DNA of 33,270 nucleotides from CAYQMF01 sp964418595 (GCA_964418595.1 CAYQMF010000072.1:1-33270); one strand, 5' to 3'; shown: positions 1 through 9,078, numbered from the stretch's first letter. Program-made: numbers and translations. The notes: a model not told the origin generated them from the sequence alone.

Positions 1-334
1 CTGCACACATCACGGGTCTCCTCGCCGAGTCTCCATCGGCGCGGAGAGCATGGCGCGCGCGCCGTGCCTCGGCAAGCCCCGCGGGGGCGCCGCACGCCGG
101 GGTTCTTTTCCGCCGCACGCTCGGAGGGGTGAGTTCCGCCGCGGCACCAGACCGTGGATCAACCCGGCTCCCCGCGCAATCGTGGTCGCGGCCCACGTGC
201 CAGTCATCTGCGGAGGGCAGCGAGCTCAGTCTGTTGGGTTCCTCACGTTGCTCGCGCGGAGCAAGTCTCCCAAACTCGCGGCCTTGCAGCCCGAGCCACG
301 TCAGACCGGTGCGATCCCCGCCGACCGAGCGCGC
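1..334. other. left-edge region without a supported gene
   Basis: The plus-strand frame of the following glycosyltransferase is open back to an ATG at 50. The residues it would add are Arg/Pro/Ala-rich, show no signal peptide or domain, and precede the natural start of the glycosyltransferase fold. I see no other convincing gene, RNA or promoter here. It may be upstream regulatory DNA or the tail of an intergenic region. Confidence 0.5.
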
Positions 335-1543
335 GTGCGACGCGTTCTCGTGCTGGCGAGCTGGTTCCCGCGCCCGGAGCAGCCCGGCCTCGGCAGCTTC
401 GTGCAGGAACAGGTGCGGGCCCTGCGCGACGTGTGTGGCATCGACGTGCGCGTCGTCGCCGGGCGGCCGATGGCCGTCGACACGCTGCGGCCCTGGCGCA
501 CGATGGCGGCGACGCGGCGCTGGCGCGCGGCGCTGGACGCCGCGGCGTGGCGCGACGAGGGTGGCGTGCCGGTGCTCGATGTCCCCTATCTCACCGGCTC
601 TCCGCTGCCGCTCGGGTCGAACGCGCGCGCGTATGCGAAGGCGATCGCGGCCGTGGCCGACCGCGCGCGCAGCGAGTTTGCGTTCGAAGTCGTGCACGCA
701 CACACCACGTACCTGGACGGCACGAGTGGGGTGCAACTCGCGCGTCGGTTCGGCGTGGGTTGCATCGTCACAGAGCACACGGGACCCTTCGCCGACCTCG
801 TGCGCCGGCCGTGGATCCGCCGGCGCGTGGCGTCGACACTCCGCGCCGCCGACCGCGTGTTCGCCGTGAGTCGCGCGCTCTCCGCCGACATGCAGCGGTG
901 CGTGCCTGGGGCGAAGGTCGATGTCCTGCGCAATGGGGTCGATGCGCAGCTGTTCCACGCGCCCGAGCGCCAGGTCGCGGATCCGGCGCACCCGCGCATT
1001 GCGGCGGTCGGTGTGTGCCGCGCAGTGAAGGGTCCAGACCTCCTGCTGCGCGCCTTCGCGGGCTTGCGCGCGAGGGTCCCCGGCGCCGTGCTCCACCTCG
1101 TGGGTGGCGGCGAACTCGCCGGCGCCGTGCGCGCCGAGGCCAAGCGGCTGGGCATCGCGCCGACATGGCACGAACACATGGACCGCGGCGCGTTCGCGCG
1201 CTTCCTGCGCGAGGTCTGCGACGTCCTCGTCGTCAGCAGCCGCGCCGAGACCTTCGGACTGGCGGCGCTCGAGGCGATGGCGTGCGGCAAGCCGGTGGTC
1301 AGCACGCGGTGCGGCGGGCCCGAGGACTTCCTCGGCCCGCCGGAGCTGGGCGCGCTCGTGCCGGTCGGTGATGTCGCCGCGATGACGACGGCGCTGGTCG
1401 AGACCTGTGCACGCCTGCGCAGCTTCGACCCGCAGCAGATCCACGCCGCGGCGGTGTCCCGGTTCGCGCTCGCCGACGTCGCGCGCGAGCTCCACGCGAT
1501 CTACGACGCCGTGCACGCGGCACGAGCGGGAGGCATGCCGTGA
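335..1543 (+). CDS. glycosyltransferase family 4 (GT-B, group 1)
   Basis: This is a predicted retaining GT-B glycosyltransferase that moves a sugar from an activated donor onto a surface or lipid-linked glycan. The chosen GTG start at 335 (402 residues) places VLVLASWFPRPEQPG at the N-terminus, the usual opening of the acceptor-binding Rossmann domain. A more distal ATG at 50 is possible but adds unstructured sequence. The C-terminal donor-binding domain shows a KGPDLLLRAF stretch and the family E-x7-E motif (Glu305 and Glu313, in ETFGLAALE), followed by MACGKPVVS. The stop codon overlaps the GTG start of the next glycosyltransferase by four bases (GTGA), so the two are probably translationally coupled and act on the same glycan. 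The family assignment is firm, but donor and acceptor cannot be read from the sequence. Confidence 0.85.
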   Translation: MRRVLVLASWFPRPEQPGLGSFVQEQVRALRDVCGIDVRVVAGRPMAVDTLRPWRTMAATRRWRAALDAAAWRDEGGVPVLDVPYLTGSPLPLGSNARAYAKAIAAVADRARSEFAFEVVHAHTTYLDGTSGVQLARRFGVGCIVTEHTGPFADLVRRPWIRRRVASTLRAADRVFAVSRALSADMQRCVPGAKVDVLRNGVDAQLFHAPERQVADPAHPRIAAVGVCRAVKGPDLLLRAFAGLRARVPGAVLHLVGGGELAGAVRAEAKRLGIAPTWHEHMDRGAFARFLREVCDVLVVSSRAETFGLAALEAMACGKPVVSTRCGGPEDFLGPPELGALVPVGDVAAMTTALVETCARLRSFDPQQIHAAAVSRFALADVARELHAIYDAVHAARAGGMP

Positions 1544-2733
1544 AGGTGCTCATGCTCACGCCCGACAGCCGGATGATCGACCGACGCATCCTGCAGGAGG
1601 CGCGCGTGCTCATCGACGCAGGGCATTCCGTCACACTGCTCGCCGGCTTCGAGTGCGAGCGCGAGGAGCACTACGACCTCGACGGCGTCACCGTGCACCG
1701 CTTCGCCGCGCCCGCGCGCACCCCCGCTCCGGCCAACGTGCTGCCGCGCTTTCCCCGTGTGCACGCCGTCGTGAGCCGCGCGTGGCTCGCCCTGCTGCGC
1801 CACACCGTCGGGCTCACGCCGCAGGAACGCGCGATGGTCGAACGCGGCCGCGCGTTCCGCGCCGACGTCGTGCACTGCCACGACCTGCCGGTGCTGCGCG
1901 CCGGCGCGACACTCGCGCGGGAGTGGCGGGCGCCGCTCGTGTACGACGCGCACGAGATCTACCACGCGCAGGCTTCGCTGCCGGCGGTGCTGCGCGCGCG
2001 GCTGCTGCGCGACGAACGCGAGTTGTTCCCGCGCTGCGCGGCGGTGATCACCGTCAACTCGTTCCTCGCCGACGAGTTCGTGAGCATGCACGGCGGCCCG
2101 CGACCCGTGGTCGTGCACAACAGCGTCACGCCGCCGCCGCTCGACGTCGTGCGCGCCCGCGCCGGCCGCTTGCGCGCGCGGTTGCCGGGCGACGGTCCCA
2201 TCGTCCTCTTCCAGGGCTGGCTCGGCGCCGAGCGCAACCTCGACGTGCTCGTGCGCGCGATCGCCCTGATCCCCGCGCCCGCGCGCCTTGCGGTCATCGG
2301 CTACGGCGAGCACGAGCCGGCCCTGCGTCGCCTCGCCGACGACTGCGGTGTCGCCGATCGCGTGCACTTCCTCGGCGCCATCCCTGCCGACGAGCTGCTC
2401 GCCTACACGATCGACGCCGACCTCGGCGTGATCCCCTACCTCCCCATCGACCTCAACCACCGCCTCTGCTCGCCGAACAAGTTCTTCGAGTTCGTGGCGT
2501 CGGGCGTGCCGGTGCTCGCGCACGACCTGCCGTTCTTCCGGCAGATGGCGGAGCAGCGCGGCGTGGTGCGCTGTGCCGACATGACCAATCCGCGCGCGGT
2601 GGCGACGGCGGCGGCGGCCATGCTCGCGCCGAAGGAGGCGGCGGAGTTGCGCGCGCGGTGCCTCGCTGCGCGCGACGAGCTGGCTTGGGCGAACGACGCG
2701 CGGGTGCTGCTTCGGGTGTACGAGACTCTCTGA
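1540..2733 (+). CDS. glycosyltransferase family 4-like protein
   Basis: This 397-residue protein is a second GT-B glycosyltransferase. The N-terminal domain begins MKVLMLTPDSRM and contains the DVVHCHDLPVLRAG and VYDAHEIYH stretches typical of the GT4-like acceptor domain. The C-terminal domain has IVLFQGWLGAERNLDVLVRA and the donor-site segment SPNKFFEFVASGVPVLA, where the Glu is the likely sugar-nucleotide contact. The start is a GTG overlapping the previous stop as GTGA. A GC-rich hairpin lies 18 bases after the stop, so the two-gene unit probably ends here. It probably works on the same exopolysaccharide or lipid-linked sugar as its partner. The exact linkage is unknown. Confidence 0.85.
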   Translation: MKVLMLTPDSRMIDRRILQEARVLIDAGHSVTLLAGFECEREEHYDLDGVTVHRFAAPARTPAPANVLPRFPRVHAVVSRAWLALLRHTVGLTPQERAMVERGRAFRADVVHCHDLPVLRAGATLAREWRAPLVYDAHEIYHAQASLPAVLRARLLRDERELFPRCAAVITVNSFLADEFVSMHGGPRPVVVHNSVTPPPLDVVRARAGRLRARLPGDGPIVLFQGWLGAERNLDVLVRAIALIPAPARLAVIGYGEHEPALRRLADDCGVADRVHFLGAIPADELLAYTIDADLGVIPYLPIDLNHRLCSPNKFFEFVASGVPVLAHDLPFFRQMAEQRGVVRCADMTNPRAVATAAAAMLAPKEAAELRARCLAARDELAWANDARVLLRVYETL

Positions 2734-2750
2734 GCTGCAGTGCCGCGCAT

Positions 2751-2769
2751 GCCCGCGCTGACCGCGGGC
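2751..2769 (+). terminator. GC-rich hairpin after the glycosyltransferase pair
   Basis: A perfect 7-bp stem (2751-2757 with 2763-2769) and a five-base loop CTGAC lie 18 bases after the second glycosyltransferase stop. There is no T tract, so intrinsic termination is uncertain. Confidence 0.35.
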
Positions 2770-2841
2770 CGAGCGGGGTGACCCGTCGGATTCCTCCCGT
2801 TCACGATGTTCGCTTCGCGCCCCGCCCGCCCCTCCGCGGCT

Positions 2842-2848
2842 GAGGTGA
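2842..2848 (+). promoter_or_regulatory. ribosome binding site deciding the start at 2854
   Basis: GAGGTGA lies five bases before the ATG at 2854. It is the best Shine-Dalgarno match in front of this gene and favours 2854 over the ATG codons at 2806 and 2899. Confidence 0.6.
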
Positions 2849-2853
2849 ACCCC

Positions 2854-4167
2854 ATGCCCCTTGGCACTCGAGACACGTCCGGCCTGATGCCGGATCGCAT
2901 GCAAGCACGGCGCTCCTGGATCGTCGCCGGCGCGCTCTACCTGACGACCCTGGGCTGCGGCGGCGGCGGCGGCGGTACGACCGCCCGCCCGGCGCCACAC
3001 GGCACGCTGGTAGGCAGCGTTCGTCGGCAGATCGACAACGCGCCGGTGGCCGGCGCCGCGGTGTCCCTGCGCGACATCCCCAGGTCGACCAGCGCCGGCA
3101 CGGACGGCACGTTCCAGCTCGCGGGCGTGCCGCCGGGCGAGCACACGGTGCAAGTCTCCGCGCCGGGATATGCCACGACGAGTCGGGCGCTGACCGTGGC
3201 GGCCGGCACGCCGTTGGTCGCCGACTTCGCGTTGGTCGACGCCCCAGTCGGGGTTCAGCAGGTCACCTTCAGTGCGGCGAACCAGCTCTGGAGGATCGCT
3301 GCGCGTGTTGGCGCCACGCCCGAGAATCTCACGCCGCGCCTCGACGCAATCGCCACCCAACCCGGACGTCACTTCGGCCCGATCTCCGTGTCCAGCGACG
3401 GGGAGTGGTACGTCTTCCACAGCGAACGCTTCGACAGCGCGAACCAGGGCTTCCCAGGCCTCACGATCGTGCCCGCGGACTTCTCGCGCGCCGAGACGGT
3501 GCGAGTCGGCGGCAACACCATCCACGGCGAGGGTCTCGCGCAGGCGACGCGCGGCGGTGATGCGATCGTCTACGTCGATGGCAACGGCCCGCACGCGCGC
3601 GACCTGTTCGTCGTACGCCGCGCTCAGACCGGCTGGACAGGCCCGACCCTGCTCACGGGATCCTCCCCGCACGCGTTCCACGATGCGCCCGTTCTCAGCG
3701 CCGACGGTGCGCGAGTGATCCACCAGGCTGGACCGGTCCCCTACGGTGGAGACGGCACCCGGATCTGCGAAGTTCGCATCGACGGGACGGGCTTCCGCGA
3801 CATCGTCCTGGCCACGAACGTGCCCCCTGGCTTCTCGGCGTGTCCCGCCGTCCGCATGGCGGCACCGACGCCAGACGGAGGCCTCGTCTTCGAGTCCGAG
3901 TGGGCTGGCAGCGAACAAGTGTGGCGGCTGCCTGCGAGCGGTGGCCCGGCGGTCCGCGTCGGCGCCCGCTTCGTGAACGACAACTCCCCCAATGTCCTTC
4001 CCGACGGCCGGATCGTCAGCCTGTGGCTCAATGCCACGAACGCGTCAGGTCTCCACCATCTCAAGGTGATGGACGCCGACGGTGGCAACGAGTTCGTGCT
4101 GACGCTCGGGCAGACCTTCGCCGAGGTGGACGACGTGGGTGTCGGCTGCGGGGTGTTCGTGCGCTGA
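2854..4167 (+). CDS. exported lipoprotein, carboxypeptidase-regulatory-like domain plus TolB-like propeller
   Basis: This 437-residue protein is predicted to be secreted and lipid-anchored. A short basic n-region (MQARRS) and hydrophobic stretch end in LTTLGC, followed by a Gly run; the lipobox is imperfect. A carboxypeptidase-regulatory-like/Ig-type domain follows (GTLVGSVRRQIDNAPVAGAAV through GTFQLAGVPPGEHTVQV). The remainder has WD40/PD40-type repeats such as FGPISVSSDGEWYVF, DAPVLSADGARVIHQ and NSPNVLPDGRIVSLW, as in TolB-like six-bladed propellers. The start at 2854 is chosen for its Shine-Dalgarno sequence; 2899 would give a tighter signal peptide. It may bind a polysaccharide or protein at the cell surface, but no catalytic motif is visible. 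The gene ends 10 bases from the convergent YebC gene. Confidence 0.8.
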   Translation: MPLGTRDTSGLMPDRMQARRSWIVAGALYLTTLGCGGGGGGTTARPAPHGTLVGSVRRQIDNAPVAGAAVSLRDIPRSTSAGTDGTFQLAGVPPGEHTVQVSAPGYATTSRALTVAAGTPLVADFALVDAPVGVQQVTFSAANQLWRIAARVGATPENLTPRLDAIATQPGRHFGPISVSSDGEWYVFHSERFDSANQGFPGLTIVPADFSRAETVRVGGNTIHGEGLAQATRGGDAIVYVDGNGPHARDLFVVRRAQTGWTGPTLLTGSSPHAFHDAPVLSADGARVIHQAGPVPYGGDGTRICEVRIDGTGFRDIVLATNVPPGFSACPAVRMAAPTPDGGLVFESEWAGSEQVWRLPASGGPAVRVGARFVNDNSPNVLPDGRIVSLWLNATNASGLHHLKVMDADGGNEFVLTLGQTFAEVDDVGVGCGVFVR

Positions 4168-4177
4168 GCCCGCGACC

Positions 4178-4900
4178 TCACGCGAGCGTGTGGTAGACCT
4201 TCTGCACGTCCTCGTCCTGTTCGAGCTTGTCGATGAAGGCGAGCACCTCCTTCGCCGGTTCCTCCGGCAGCTCCGTCGCGGCGTTGCAGACGTACTCCAG
4301 CTCGGCCGAGGTCGGAACGAGGTTGCGATCTTCGAGCGCCTTCTGCAGCGACCCGAACTCCGAGTAGCCGCAGCGCAGGACGATCTGCGGCTCGCCCTTG
4401 TCGCCCGTGCTCTCGCCCATCTCCTCGAGCCCGTGGTCGATCAGCTCCAGCTCCAGCTCGTCCTGCGCGATCCCCTCTGGCGCCAGCCGGAAGACCCCCA
4501 TCCGCTTGAACAGGAACATCACGCTGCCGCTGCTCGCAAAGCTGCCGCCGCCCTTGGTGAAGACGCTGCGCACGTTGGCCGCCGTCCTCGTGACGTTGTC
4601 CGTGGCGGCCTCGATCACCAGCGCGACGCCGTGCGGGGCATAGCCTTCGTAGATGACCTCCTGGTAGTCGGTGGCATCACGACCCGAGGCGCGCTTGATC
4701 GCCGCCTCGACGCGGTCCTTGGGCATGTTGACCGCGCGCGCATTCTGGATGACGCGGCGCAGCGTCGAGTTCGAGTGCGGATCCGAACCACCGGCCTTGA
4801 CCGCCATGGCGATCTCCTTGGCGATCTTGGAGAACTGCTTCGCCATGCGGTTCCAGCGGGCGAACATGGCGAGCTTGCGGACTTCGAAGATGCGGCCCAT
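4178..4900 (-). CDS. yebC: YebC/PmpR family protein
   Basis: This 240-residue protein has the full usual YebC length. Conserved landmarks are NARAVNMPKDRVEAAIKRAS, YEGYAPHGVALVIEA, TDNVTRTAANVRSVF and the acidic C-terminal segment ending near EQDEDVQKVY. The N-terminus reads MGRIFEVRKLAMFARWNRMAK rather than the common AGHSKWANIKHRK form, and resembles the version I know from Bacteroidetes. Family members were long annotated as transcriptional regulators; more recent work links YebC-type proteins to relief of ribosome stalling at proline-rich stretches. The ATG at 4900 was chosen because the motif begins there; an upstream start would add non-conserved residues. It is transcribed convergently to the lipoprotein gene and divergently from the next gene. 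Confidence 0.93.
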   Translation of the reverse strand: MGRIFEVRKLAMFARWNRMAKQFSKIAKEIAMAVKAGGSDPHSNSTLRRVIQNARAVNMPKDRVEAAIKRASGRDATDYQEVIYEGYAPHGVALVIEAATDNVTRTAANVRSVFTKGGGSFASSGSVMFLFKRMGVFRLAPEGIAQDELELELIDHGLEEMGESTGDKGEPQIVLRCGYSEFGSLQKALEDRNLVPTSAELEYVCNAATELPEEPAKEVLAFIDKLEQDEDVQKVYHTLA

Positions 4901-5206
4901 GGGTCGGTGCGGTGTGCGGAGGTCCGCAACGTAGCGCGGCTCGGCGGGCGGACAACGGGTCACTCGCGCGCCGTGCGCATGCGACTCGGCGCTGTGCGGT
5001 GGGCGTCAATGGCGATGCGGCACACCAACATCGAACGTGCTCGGTCCGCAATCGGTCGTCGCCGGCGCGTGCGACGAGCAAGATCATGCAGGAAGAACCC
5101 GCACCCCGTTCCGCGTCTTCGCGGCATACTGGGCTGCGACTCCCGGGTCGAGATCCTCGAAGGGGATTGCCGTGGAGTGCCGCCCCTCCCCCTCTCACAG
5201 ATCATC
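4901..5206. other. divergent intergenic region
   Basis: This stretch of just over 300 bases separates the minus-strand YebC gene from the plus-strand exported protein gene, so promoters for both should lie here. The frames through it are open but Arg-rich and unlike protein domains, as expected by chance at this GC content. I cannot point to a clear -35/-10 pair or operator. Confidence 0.5.
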
Positions 5207-7417
5207 ATGAGATTCGCAACCCTGCTCGCGAGCACGCTCGCCCTCTCCGTGTCGGCCACCGCGCAGTGGACCGAGAACTTCGAAAGCTACGCGTCCGGCC
5301 AACAACTCTCCAACGTCGGTGGGTGGTTCGGCTGGGACAACACCGCCGCGGCCGCCGGCACTGTCGACAGCCAGCGCTCGCGCAGTTTCCCCAACTCGCT
5401 CCGCGTGACCGGCACGACCGACGCCGTGCATCCAGCCCTCGGTGCGACCAGCGGCAAGTGGCGGATGACCGCCTGGCAGTACATCGCCGCGCCGATGGCG
5501 CACGACATCTACTTCATCCTCAACAACGTCTACAACCACGGCGGTCCCTACAGCTGGACCGTCGAGCTGCAGTGTGACGTGACGACCGGGATGGTCATCG
5601 ACGACCTGCGCGCGCACACGCCGATTCCGATCGCGTTCGACCGCTGGGCCGAGTACCGCCTCGACATCGACCTCGACCTCAACACGATCTCCAGCTACTA
5701 CGACGGCAAGCTGGTGTCGACCGGCACCTACGCCTCCTCCGGCCCCAAGGCCATCGCGAACATCGACCTGTTCTCGACCGGCGGCGTCTGCAACTTCGAC
5801 GACATCTCGCTCGGCTGGGTGGGCGACGCGTTCGACACCTACGCTCCGGCGACGGTGCTCTCCAACGTCGGCGGCTGGTTCGGCTGGGACAACACCCCCG
5901 CCGCCGCCGGGTCCGCTGACGCCACGCGGTTCCGCAGCGCGCCGAACTCGATCCTGGTCGGTTCCGGCGGCGACGCCGTGCACCCCAACATCGGGATCAC
6001 GAGCGGGCGCTGGATCTTCACGGGGTACCAGTACATCGCCTCGCCTCTGGCCAACGACTGCTACTTCATCGTCAACAACCGCTACAACCACGGCGGTCCC
6101 TACAACTGGGCCATCGAGATCCAGGCGGACGTGACCACGGGGATGATCCTCGATGACCTGCGGCCACACACCGCGTTGCCCATCGCGTTCAACAGTTGGG
6201 CGGAGTACCGCCTCGACATCGACCTCGACGCCAACTGGGTGAAGACCTATTACAACGGCGCTCTGCTGTCGCAGGGTGCCTGGCTCGTGGGTGGCGGCCC
6301 CATGGCGATCGCCAACATCGACCTGTTCAACAACGGTGGCGTCTGCAACTGGGACGACATCTGCTTCCGCAAGGTCACACCGCCGGCCTGCTTCGAGACC
6401 AACCTCGGCACGGCACTCGCCATGGGCGACGACCAGCGGGTCGCGCGTCCGCTCGGCTTCACGTTCCCCTTCCCGGGCGGCAGCACCACCGACATCGGCA
6501 TCTGCTCGAACGGCTTCATCTGGCTGGACGGCGTGCAGACCAGCAACGACTTCTCGAACTCGGTCGCCGAGTTCCTGGGTTCGGCGCAGGCCACGCCGCG
6601 CATCTGCGCCTGCTGGCGCGACTTCAACCCGTTCGCGGCCGGCTCGGATGACGTGTACTACAACGCGATGGCGGACCGGGTGGTGATCACCTGGCACAAC
6701 GTCGTGCGCTACAACGGCACGTCGCCGATGACCGTGCAGTGCCAGATGTTCGCGGACGGCAACGTGTACGTCTTCTTCGACGCCAACATCGACATGACCG
6801 GCGGCACCGCCGCCGAGGGCCGCAGCCTCATCGGCATCAAGGCGCCGACCGGCGTCGTGGCCGATCCGGGCAACCGGGACTACTCGGCGACGCTGCCCGC
6901 GTCGGCAGGCTCGACGATGTACGAGTTCTTCTCGGACTCGGCCCTCTTCGACCTGCGCGGTCGTTGCATCCAGTTCTCGCCCAACACCACCGGCGGCTAC
7001 GACATGTCGTTCCGCGCCGATTGCCGCGCATCGGCCTTCCCGTACGGCGCCGGCTGCCCGGCGGCCACGCCGGTCACCCTGGCCAGCACCACCCGTCCGG
7101 CGCTCGGCTCGATGTTCACCTGGAACGTGACCAACGTGCCGGCCGCGACGACGGCGGCGGCGATGCTGCTCGGCCTCAACACGGCCAACGTCAGCCTCAC
7201 CCCGCTCGGCTTCGTCGGCTGCTCCGCGTACACCACGATGGACCTCGCGGTCGCCCTGCCTTTCACGCCGCCCACGGCGTCGCTGACGGCGATGGTGCCG
7301 ATCCAGCCGCAGCTCATCGGCCGCGCCCTGCAGTCGCAGGCCGCGATCGTCGAGAACTTCAATGCCGGCCCGGTCACGACCTCGAACGGTCTGACCCTGC
7401 TGTTCGGCAAGGACTGA
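5207..7417 (+). CDS. exported protein with duplicated LamG-like domain, nidogen-like module and GAGC C-terminal domain
   Basis: This 736-residue secreted protein starts with the signal peptide MRFATLLASTLALSVSATAQ. Residues 21 to about 390 are two tandem copies of one roughly 185-residue domain sharing SNVGGWFGWDNT, YNHGGPY, DVTTGM, WAEYRLDIDLD and IANIDLF; this looks like a concanavalin/LamG-type beta-sandwich. Next is a module with GFTFPFPGG, SNGFIWLD, CWRDFNPF and VVITWHNVVRY, resembling bacterial nidogen-like domains. The C-terminal ~125 residues start with YGAGCP, a layout common in planctomycete exported proteins. The role is probably extracellular binding or adhesion to glycans. The ATG at 5207 is picked by the signal peptide. 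A strong hairpin follows the stop. Confidence 0.85.
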   Translation: MRFATLLASTLALSVSATAQWTENFESYASGQQLSNVGGWFGWDNTAAAAGTVDSQRSRSFPNSLRVTGTTDAVHPALGATSGKWRMTAWQYIAAPMAHDIYFILNNVYNHGGPYSWTVELQCDVTTGMVIDDLRAHTPIPIAFDRWAEYRLDIDLDLNTISSYYDGKLVSTGTYASSGPKAIANIDLFSTGGVCNFDDISLGWVGDAFDTYAPATVLSNVGGWFGWDNTPAAAGSADATRFRSAPNSILVGSGGDAVHPNIGITSGRWIFTGYQYIASPLANDCYFIVNNRYNHGGPYNWAIEIQADVTTGMILDDLRPHTALPIAFNSWAEYRLDIDLDANWVKTYYNGALLSQGAWLVGGGPMAIANIDLFNNGGVCNWDDICFRKVTPPACFETNLGTALAMGDDQRVARPLGFTFPFPGGSTTDIGICSNGFIWLDGVQTSNDFSNSVAEFLGSAQATPRICACWRDFNPFAAGSDDVYYNAMADRVVITWHNVVRYNGTSPMTVQCQMFADGNVYVFFDANIDMTGGTAAEGRSLIGIKAPTGVVADPGNRDYSATLPASAGSTMYEFFSDSALFDLRGRCIQFSPNTTGGYDMSFRADCRASAFPYGAGCPAATPVTLASTTRPALGSMFTWNVTNVPAATTAAAMLLGLNTANVSLTPLGFVGCSAYTTMDLAVALPFTPPTASLTAMVPIQPQLIGRALQSQAAIVENFNAGPVTTSNGLTLLFGKD
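5267..6378 (+). repeat. tandem duplication of a ~556-bp domain-coding unit
   Basis: Unit 1 (about 5267-5823) and unit 2 (about 5824-6378) encode homologous domains in register. Several stretches are near-identical in DNA, for example around 5311-5343 and 5863-5896, which encode SNVGGWFGWDNT. The units differ at many other codons, so the duplication is old or has been conserved selectively. Confidence 0.85.
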
Positions 7418-7436
7418 GCCCTCGGGCTCGGTGATC

Positions 7437-7472
7437 GTGAGCGGCGTCGCCTCCGGGCGGCGCCGCTCGCAC
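7437..7472 (+). terminator. strong hairpin after the duplicated-domain gene
   Basis: The left arm 7437-7451 pairs with the right arm 7456-7472 through about 15 pairs (one G-U pair, one or two bulged bases) around the loop TCCG. It begins 19 bases after the TGA at 7417. There is no T tract, but the position suits a terminator or mRNA 3'-end stabiliser. Confidence 0.5.
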
Positions 7473-7646
7473 GTACGGCACACGACTGCGCGATCAGGAC
7501 GACGGCCGGCCGAGGCAGGGCTCCGGCGTCACGCCGATACGCGCGCCGAGGCCGCTGGCCGGTGCACGGAGGACCACGGTCGAGCCTCGACGCGGAGTTC
7601 TTCCCCCGGACTTGTCACGCGCGGTCGCGATGGATCCAGTCCGCGT

Positions 7647-9074
7647 GTGCTCACGCTTTCCCTCCTCGCCGCTTCCCTCCTCGCGCCACAGGATCCCACC
7701 GCTCCCAGCGGCGTCTCGCCTCGGATCGCCGTACAGGCCGACGGCAGCGCCGTGACGTTGAGCCACGACGGCACCCCGCCGACGCCCCTGTTCGGTGGCC
7801 TGTTCCCCGAAGCTGGTGAGGGCAGCCTCCTCGACGCGCTTGCGAACTGCGGCGTGTTGGGCAACATCGGCGTGTTCCTGGGCTCGCCGCGCCCATTGGC
7901 GACCTTGCTCGATCCCGCGCACTACTGCGAGCAGGCAGGCATCAAGCGCTCGCCTGCGGCGCTGCGCGAACTCCTGGCACCGGCCGCGGGCGCATCGGCA
8001 GCGCAGCAGCGGCGGCGCGCCTTCGACCGCCTCGTGGCCCTGACCCTGTTGGCGCCGGAGGCGGATCCGGCGTCGCGCGAAGTGCTCGCGAAGGCGACGG
8101 CCAGCGAGGACCGCTTCATCGCCGCCTGGGCCGGTCAGCTCCACGGCGCCAAGGCGCCGATGCCGTCGCTGCAGGACCACATTGCCACGGTCCTGACCCA
8201 CGCACCTGCGGCCACCCAGCTCGTCATGGTCGTGGAACACGCGCACATGCCACGCTGGCACGACCTCTGGCGCATCGCCGGCGAGGTGGGGCGCGCGGTG
8301 GCGCGCCGCGAAGTCGAGCTGATGGAGATGGAACCGGACGAGGCGCGCGCTGCCCTCGCCGAGGCCGAACTCGTCATCGCGCGGACCGGCCTGCTGGCGT
8401 TCGAGTTCGCCCGGCGCTTCGGCAACGCGCTCATCACGCGCACCGTGGTCGCGGCGCCGAGTGCCCTGACCGTGGGGCCGAGTTCCCCCTGGCTCCACTT
8501 CGAGGGCCTCTTCGAGCCGGAGCGCGTTGCCGAGGGACTGCGCACCGAGGGATTCGAGGTCACCGTCTACGGCAGCGTGACCGAGGCCGCCACGAAGACC
8601 GACGTGCGCTTGCGCGCGACGCCGACCTCCTTGGCCATCGACGCCACGGCCGCAAAGGAACACGTCGGCCCCGACCGCGCCAAGGCGATCGCCACCACCT
8701 TCGACGTTCCGCACCTCGCGCTCGGCGTCGCCCTCCTCGGCGACGATGCGATCGGCGCGAACGTCCCGGACGAGATCGAGCCCCTCGTCACCTCCCTGCG
8801 CGCCATCCTCCTGCGCCATGACGGGAGCGACGGCGCGCACCTGTGGCTCGACCTGCACTACGCCGACGCGAAGCCGGCGACCGTCGCCGCCACCGCCGCC
8901 GGTGGCCTCCTCACCGCCGCCACCGGCATGGCGGGTCAGGCGCCGCAGGCGATCCGCGATCTGCTCCGCGAGATCAAGGTGACGCGCAAGGCCGCGGTGG
9001 TGACCGTGGAAGTCGAACTCGACGACAGCCTCGCTTTGTGGGTCGAGAAGCTGGCGCCGCAGCTCGTCCGGTAG
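7647..9074 (+). CDS. secreted protein of unknown function
   Basis: I do not recognise this family. From a GTG at 7647 the product is 475 residues with a plausible short signal peptide (VLTLSLLAASLLAPQ). The frame is open further upstream to a GTG at 7431, but that extension is Arg-rich and would bury the signal peptide. The mature part is mixed alpha/beta with no visible catalytic signature. It has two Cys residues (in LANCGVLGN and AHYCEQ) and an acidic helical segment, REVELMEMEPDEARAALAEAE. The C-terminal region, with TVVAAPSALTVG, LHFEGLFEPE and VVTVEVELDDSLALWVEKL, could be a beta-rich domain. Only four bases separate its stop from the SGNH hydrolase start, so the two are probably co-transcribed and linked in function. 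Confidence 0.65.
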   Translation: MLTLSLLAASLLAPQDPTAPSGVSPRIAVQADGSAVTLSHDGTPPTPLFGGLFPEAGEGSLLDALANCGVLGNIGVFLGSPRPLATLLDPAHYCEQAGIKRSPAALRELLAPAAGASAAQQRRRAFDRLVALTLLAPEADPASREVLAKATASEDRFIAAWAGQLHGAKAPMPSLQDHIATVLTHAPAATQLVMVVEHAHMPRWHDLWRIAGEVGRAVARREVELMEMEPDEARAALAEAELVIARTGLLAFEFARRFGNALITRTVVAAPSALTVGPSSPWLHFEGLFEPERVAEGLRTEGFEVTVYGSVTEAATKTDVRLRATPTSLAIDATAAKEHVGPDRAKAIATTFDVPHLALGVALLGDDAIGANVPDEIEPLVTSLRAILLRHDGSDGAHLWLDLHYADAKPATVAATAAGGLLTAATGMAGQAPQAIRDLLREIKVTRKAAVVTVEVELDDSLALWVEKLAPQLVR

Positions 9075-9078
9075 CGCA

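Noticed and set aside
1501..3918. Long minus-strand open frame
   Set aside because: It is antisense to two glycosyltransferases and a lipoprotein, is rich in Arg/Gly/His/Val, and shows no domain. It is an artefact of high GC content.
4139..5206. Upstream part of the long plus-strand frame that ends at 7417
   Set aside because: It is antisense to YebC and then intergenic. The real start is the signal-peptide ATG at 5207.
5195..7483. Long minus-strand open frame opposite the duplicated-domain gene
   Set aside because: The sense strand has a clear signal peptide and domains. The antisense product is low-complexity.
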